NCBI RefSeq assembly: GCF_905147045.1
Contig: NC_065896.1
Coordinates: forward strand, 2,815,001-2,879,000
DNA from: Nymphalis io
Taxonomy: Eukaryota > Arthropoda > Insecta > Lepidoptera > Nymphalidae
Length of the DNA: 64,000 nucleotides
Direction of reading: 5' to 3'
The notes under the pieces: generated by a model
Databases searched by the model: none
What the model saw: the letters and a program-made list of their open reading frames with translations, nothing else
What the model was told of the DNA's origin: nothing
Position numbers and translations under genes: made by a program
In this document: positions 58,578-64,000 of the stretch, in pieces
Position numbering within the stretch: the stretch's first letter is position 1
How the letters are laid out: each line of letters opens with the position of its first letter

Positions 58578-58608
58578 CAAGTTCTATAAAAATAATTTAT
58601 AGAACTTG
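58578..58608. repeat. Perfect 13-bp hairpin in the l(2)gl intron
   Basis: CAAGTTCTATAAA and its exact complement TTTATAGAACTTG are separated by five bases. Confidence 0.9.
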
Positions 58609-58674
58609 TTTCATATTGTGTTAACTAAAGTGGATCAAGGCTATAGGAGTTGTAATTATGAAACCTTTTATATC

Positions 58675-58706
58675 AAAAATATTAATGCATGTACATTAAT
58701 ATTTTT
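58675..58706. repeat. Perfect 13-bp palindrome in the l(2)gl intron
   Basis: AAAAATATTAATG and CATTAATATTTTT are separated by CATGTA. Confidence 0.9.
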
Positions 58707-59732
58707 GGTAATATACATATATATTAGTAATTGATTATTCCAATGAGTAATGGTGTTGCTTATATTGAACAAACTATACCTATGTAAAAGGACAATATAT
58801 AGAAAATATTTACATTAAAATAAAAACTATTACAGCCCCTTTTCGGTAATACATAAAAATAGTTATTTTTATAATATTTATTTTAATTTACATAATTTAG
58901 CTGTGGTTGTACATTACTATAATAACAAATATATCAATTAAAACCACATTAATGACATACCTATTCATGATTACCAATTTAGTATAGAGTTTTTATTTTG
59001 TTTTCATTGATTATAAAAACCTTACCTTTTAATCTTCTCTAAAGTGCTTGCTAGAAGAAATTTCTTGAGTTGTAACTTGTATTTTTAAACTTTTTTTTTA
59101 TTTAAATTAAAAAAAAAATAGTGACATTCTTTTTTTATAATAATTAATTATTCCAATCAGTAATTAAAAAAATTCCAGTCGGTATGAAATCAAATACTAT
59201 ATTTATAATATATTTTTTATATATAATCGATACACATAGATGTAAAAAAAATACCGGAAAAATAATTCATTAAAGTTTCGCACAGACGCGCCTACGGGCG
59301 TGATGCCACCGTCCGTATAGATTGCTGTCAAGGTTGCCGAACTGTTTCAAATTGACAATTATATCAAAACTCCACAAGTGGCCGAATGAAAGCTTATATA
59401 ATTTTGTTTCTCATTTACGTCATTGCATAATAATAAAAAATACATAAAGTGACGGTTTGTATTTGGATGTTTTTAATCGAAACTGTTGATACTGTAATAT
59501 AATAAAATATAGATACAAGTCGGTTATGCCTTGAAATAAAACATAAGTGATTTTTGAGTTTATCTATAAACATTGTTACTTAATTTACGCTTAGCGTGCG
59601 TTCACACAATTTTTGTATTTAATAAGCGGGTTGAATTTTTTTATATATAGTTATTATATGTAGCGGCCGTGTTAATAATAATTGTAATTGATCCCAAAAG
59701 TTTAATGCTATTCATGTGTAACTTAAATTACC

Positions 59733-59832
59733 GCTTTGGTCTAGTAGCTTGCTAATAAGATTGCAGTCCGAAGTCCTAAGTTGTACGCGAGTCGAAAAAA
59801 TTCAAAAATCATTGGATTTTTATGTCAAGATA
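59733..59832 (+). mobile_element. SINE family D head fragment
   Basis: CCGCTTTGGTCTAGTAGCTTG, then AGGTTG-like B-box remains and TCATTGGATTTTTATGTCAA follow family D order for about 100 bases. Strongly diverged. Confidence 0.55.
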
Positions 59833-61784
59833 TTCTATTACCGAAATCTGTTAACTCCATAAAACATAAAAAAATAGATAGATATATCAAAACAATCTTT
59901 TTAGATACCTAACGCGCAAACGAAAGTTTTTAAAAATACTTTAAATTTAAAAATAAGACTAAAATTAGATTATGTACTTTAACCGTTTCCAAGAATTTAG
60001 TTTTGGACGCGAGTACCATTGTACGGAGTTTCAACGGTTATCGGTCGATAAGGGATAAGTCGATAACGATAATAAACGATCGATGTAACTATTGAACCGT
60101 TCAGTGAATGACTAAAATAATATTTGTAATTATAAGTTTCTTCTATTATAATCTTATTTACTACACGTTGTAGTCAAAAAGTAATTGAAAACCTGATTAC
60201 TAAATAGATTATTTTTTTATATGTACAAAAAAATTTACCAACAATTTCAACTGGTTGTTACATGATGACTATCGGTTGTTATGAATTTATAGCGAGCGCT
60301 TAGATATTCATCTTATAAAATAAATACTTAAATAAAACACTTATATAATTATTCGATTAATTGAAATAAGTGTATGCAATGATGTTCTAAAATATTGGCG
60401 GTTAGTAGGATTTATCAGACATTCTAGCGGGAATCAGGAATATTTTGTTCTGTTGTGTAAGAGTTTGAAGGGTGGACGATCTGATATCATTTCAAGGAAA
60501 AGGTACAGAAAATCTAAAGTGCATCGACATATAGTTTTCAGTACATCGACGATATAAATAAGAACACAAGACAGTTTGTGTACAAAGGTAGCCCTGATTC
60601 ATGACTATTATCATCCTTTCTATTATAACAAAATATCATCTATTTATTTATTTATAGAGCACGAAATATAATAAATATTAATAAAATAAATTATTCCGAA
60701 AAGAGTGGTTCCTTAATCTGGCCATTAGGTTATCTTAAAACATACTTAAATCTTGCAATTTAACAAAAATATAAGGAAAAATCTCAAAGCTTTTTTTTTT
60801 GCTTTACCAAGTGTTCGTATAACTCGGAATTCGGATTGATTTACACTTATTGTAGTCTTGCTCGTGTTTATAGTAGAATCGCTATCAATATCTTGTAAAG
60901 CAATAAATCGCCACGCCCGACCTCGCCCGTGCCGTTAATTATCTATAAGCCGATGTAACACAAGATAGCTAGCCAATGCATTCCATTTAAAAATTATTTC
61001 AGAGTATTCTGGTTCGAACTAATTCACAGTTAAAAAAAAAAGTTCGCATGACACTGTAGATACAGTTAGCAACGTTTCATTATGAAACAATTTATTTAAT
61101 GTACACATAGTATAAACGTTACACTAAAATTTGACCTTAAAATATATTCGCGCTAAAAAAGTTTTACATCAATAAAAATTTTAATATTTTATTTGATGTA
61201 AATATATATTATCCTATAATTTTTCAAGTAATGTATGTATATTGGAACATAAATATTCATGCATCAACGCACTCCACAAATATTTTTTCGTGGTACCTTA
61301 GATTACCAATTATCTTATGAAATTAAAAAATATGGAATTGAACACCTTATTAAAAAGTTTTCACACATAATTATTCCATTATTTCTCAATACCTACAATT
61401 GTCTAGTTCTGTTACAAAAAAAAAAAAAAATGTTATGACTATTTACGTGTCTTATCATTCTTTTAATTACTTGATATCGACAGATTTTAAAACGTTATTA
61501 GATACCATTGATATAATAAACATTAGTCACATATGTTAAAAATAATACTAAAAATACTTGTAAGCAATGATGATGATTTAGTTTTTTTTTTTTTTTTAAT
61601 AAGCAAGCTACATTGAAATAGATTGCTTGTTATTAAATCTACTTGTAGGCATTACTATAAGGAAAATATAAATTTAACGTGTTACCTGTGTGTCTCATCG
61701 TTATTATCAGAAACAAACAATATATCAGTTTAACAACAAAACAACATATGAACTCATCATATACTCTACCGCTAGACAGCAATA

Positions 61785-61990
61785 CTTAGTACTGGCTCAC
61801 ACACCCTTTAAACCGGAACACTTTTGTGTGAGTGAGCCAGTGTAACTGCACGCAAAAGGGCCATAACATCGTAGTTCACAAGATTTGTGGCGATGTAAAG
61901 AATTTTTAATATTTCTTGCATCGCCAATATCTTTGGGTGGTGGTGACCACTAGTCGCACTGGAGCAGCGTGGGGCAATACGCTTCAAACC
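61785..61990. mobile_element. Composite of family B fragments and a SINE A piece
   Basis: ACTGGCTCACACACCCTTTA (plus-sense B) meets GTGTGAGTGAGCCAGTGTAA (inverted B) at about 61825, as at 7765. The B part runs to GGTGGTGACCACTAGTCG. Then GCACTGGAGCAGCGTGGGGC and CGCTTCAAACC are a short piece of SINE A. Confidence 0.65.
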
Positions 61991-61997
61991 ATCTTAA

Positions 61998-62234
61998 ATA
62001 AATAATATATGGGACATTATTCACACATGTCCATCACATCCCAAACTAAGCAGAGCATGTACTATGAAACCTGACAACTGATATACTACTTTTCTTTTGT
62101 AAATACATACCTATATAGATAATTACACCCAGTCTCAGGACAAATAGACATGTTCATGCACACAAATGTCTGTTCCGGGTTAACCTTCGGCGTGAAAGTC
62201 AAGTATCTACTAACCACGCCAACCGGCCCGTCAA
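61998..62234 (-). mobile_element. SINE family C, copy 5 (B box deleted, with TSD)
   Basis: Reverse-orientation copy ending with the head AACCACGCCAACCGGC at 62212-62227. ATCTTAA is present at both edges (61991-61997 and 62235-62241). The sequence goes from TGTCTGTTCCGGGT directly to TAACCTTCGGCGTG, so the B box (GGAATCGAACC in other copies) is gone. This copy should be transcriptionally dead. Confidence 0.85.
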
Positions 62235-64000
62235 ATCTTAAGAGGAGATCATGCCTCTCATGCGGATGCTGCTCAGTGGTAGTACATTTACGGACTATTT
62301 AAATTTCAATCACTCGTTTTGAGATCCTTACAATATAATTGTTGTAATTGTATTTCGGTCGGTGATACAATAATATACAGCTTCAACTTTTTTAACGTTT
62401 TAATGAGAGCCCTCAGGTTATTTTTTTACTTATTAAATTAGTATATAACAGAGATAATCTTGTATGTAATAAATATGTACTGAGTTCATGTTCTATATAT
62501 ATCATTCTATATATATCATGTTATATATATATTTAAATTACGCTGTTAGCTTGACGTATAAACTGGTTTTGTTACTTTTTATAACATTAGATAATTATCA
62601 TTGTTTTATATAGGCATGTATATAAACTGAATACTCATGTACCTAATACTTGATCACAAATAAAAAACCTTGCTGTAAACCAATGGTGACCATTTAAACC
62701 AGTTGTACTCAGCCTTTTGTGGGTAGCCCACATGGTGTTACTTTATTTTCAACTATTTTAAATATGAAAGGTTTTTTTATTAACACCTAAATAATTTGAA
62801 TTAAACAACTGCTTGTGACCACGGACACTGCAAAGTGAAACATAAAAAATGTTAAAATATACGCGATAAATCCGTTCATATTTGTACAATCCCGAAAATT
62901 AAGAAATCATTACCTAAATATATTTTGTTTGTGGTCCATATAAAGTAAAGGTTGAAAGGCTGTTTTAAACAATATATCGAGTTGTCTGGCACTCATAATG
63001 CTTTAATAGACAACGTTGATTGGCATATTTGTAACAAACGCATATTGTTTTACTGGCCACACGCAAAGTTTTACCGAGTACAATATTCATTAGAACCTCG
63101 ACTAGACGTCGTTTACTAGAAACCTGTTCTTACATCTGATCTTGGTATAATAACTACAAGTTAACAATAACTTATTTTATTTTATCACCAAACATACAGC
63201 AACTATTAAAACCATCGATCGATCGAAATACAAGTATATCATATATTCGTCAACTCGCGGTAGTTTGGACATTTAAATACTTCTATATTAAATTTTATAA
63301 GGAATCTAATCGGAATCGTAAGGCCTGTCTACATCATTATATACCTAACTCGCTCTGTCTATTATAAAGATATCTGACGGGACCACATTCCTCATGCCAA
63401 CACTGTTGTTAGAGGGCCTTATTCTTTTTGTGTCTTCTTAGACACCATCCAATACGAGCTTTTTTCGGTACTGTTTTTTTAATAACTTAATTATGAACTT
63501 TACATATTAGTTACGTCTTACATAAAGTATGAAAGCCTAACGAAGAATCATAATTTTTTTAAGCAAAAATTATACTTGTATCACTTGACAGAAATATATA
63601 TATAAATCTAGGTATGCAAATATTTATATAAAAGTAGCAATTTTTTCGACGTTTGATAACAAATTGTATAAACTTGTTTGTCTGTCTTACTATCTGCCAC
63701 TTGACTGGTGTAGGGAAGAATACGAGTTTAAACAAAAATAGATGAACGAGTCCGAATATAAGGTTATATTTTTGCCACATATCCCGTCATATTTTTACAA
63801 AGTGTCAAACAGTAATGTAGTCAATAGAAAATATCGATCAGAATATTAAAGTACTACCAGTCAACGACCTTCCAGTCATTCTTTAGTATGTATGTACTTC
63901 GTTATTTGTATTTCATATTAAAAATAATATTATTTTTGTGCTCTTATTTGTAAATTTAAAATAATCAACATACGGTAAATTTATTCAAAATTAAGATACT

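Larger units (their letters stand above)
57777..64000 (+). other. l(2)gl: l(2)gl first coding intron (continues beyond window)
   Basis: From the donor at 57777 no matching coding exon appears, so the intron is at least 6.2 kb. It contains two small perfect hairpins (58578-58608, 58675-58706), a SINE D head (59733), a family B/A composite (61785-61990) and SINE C copy 5 (61998). CG-containing patches lie at 59280-59345 and 60000-60110; the latter has several TCGATA/CGATAA motifs. Confidence 0.7.

Noticed and set aside
63559..63780. 73-codon minus-strand frame near the window end as a later l(2)gl exon
   Set aside because: Wrong strand and no WD-repeat or HGFP motif.
1..64000. True tRNA genes
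   Set aside because: All tRNA-like A/B-box segments seen are heads of SINE families A, C and D; none shows a full cloverleaf.

Overview
The window is AT-rich, intron-poor in recognisable genes and packed with tRNA-derived SINEs, LINE 3' ends and degraded transposons. The repeat families (one SINE ending in a 'CCCAGCAGTGGGACATT' block, a poly(A)-tailed LINE 3' end reading 'CCACTTACCATCAGGTGGCCC', and two further SINEs) are of the kind common in butterflies and moths, so I read it as a lepidopteran nuclear genome, probably a butterfly. That assignment is inference from recalled repeat families.

Only two host-gene exons can be supported. At 57693-57776 (+) lies the first coding exon of lethal(2) giant larvae (start MLKFIRGKGQQPSAE, ends in AAG|GTAAGT). 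No later exon is visible, so its first coding intron runs from 57777 past the end of the window. At 5518-5431 (-) a small exon with good splice sites on both sides encodes a signal peptide of an unidentified secreted protein.

The best-preserved mobile element is a 4,017-bp PIF/Harbinger transposon at 45538-49554. It has 30-bp perfect terminal inverted repeats and a TAA target duplication. It carries a DDE transposase exon (+) and a two-exon MADF/BESS protein gene (-) whose intron holds the transposase exon on the opposite strand. It also contains a 40-bp tandem repeat at its right end, a foldback MITE and two fragments of the LINE-like family B.

Layout: 1-5430 SINE remnants and AT-rich DNA; 5431-5522 signal-peptide exon; 7.1-8.3 kb TA microsatellite, family B and a LINE C-terminal relic; 10.2-31 kb scattered SINEs of families A, C and D, with two related segments at 19.0 and 20.1 kb that each end in a consensus 5' splice site; 31-43 kb mostly unannotated noncoding DNA; 43.16-45.04 kb a 1.9-kb unit bounded by inverted repeats of about 230 bp; 45.5-49.6 kb Harbinger; 51.8-56.2 kb a cluster of nested SINE/LINE insertions; 57.1-64 kb l(2)gl 5' end and intron.

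The SINE and LINE family letters (A, B, C, D) are local labels used here. All repeat calls rest on comparison of copies within the window and recall of family features; no database search was run.
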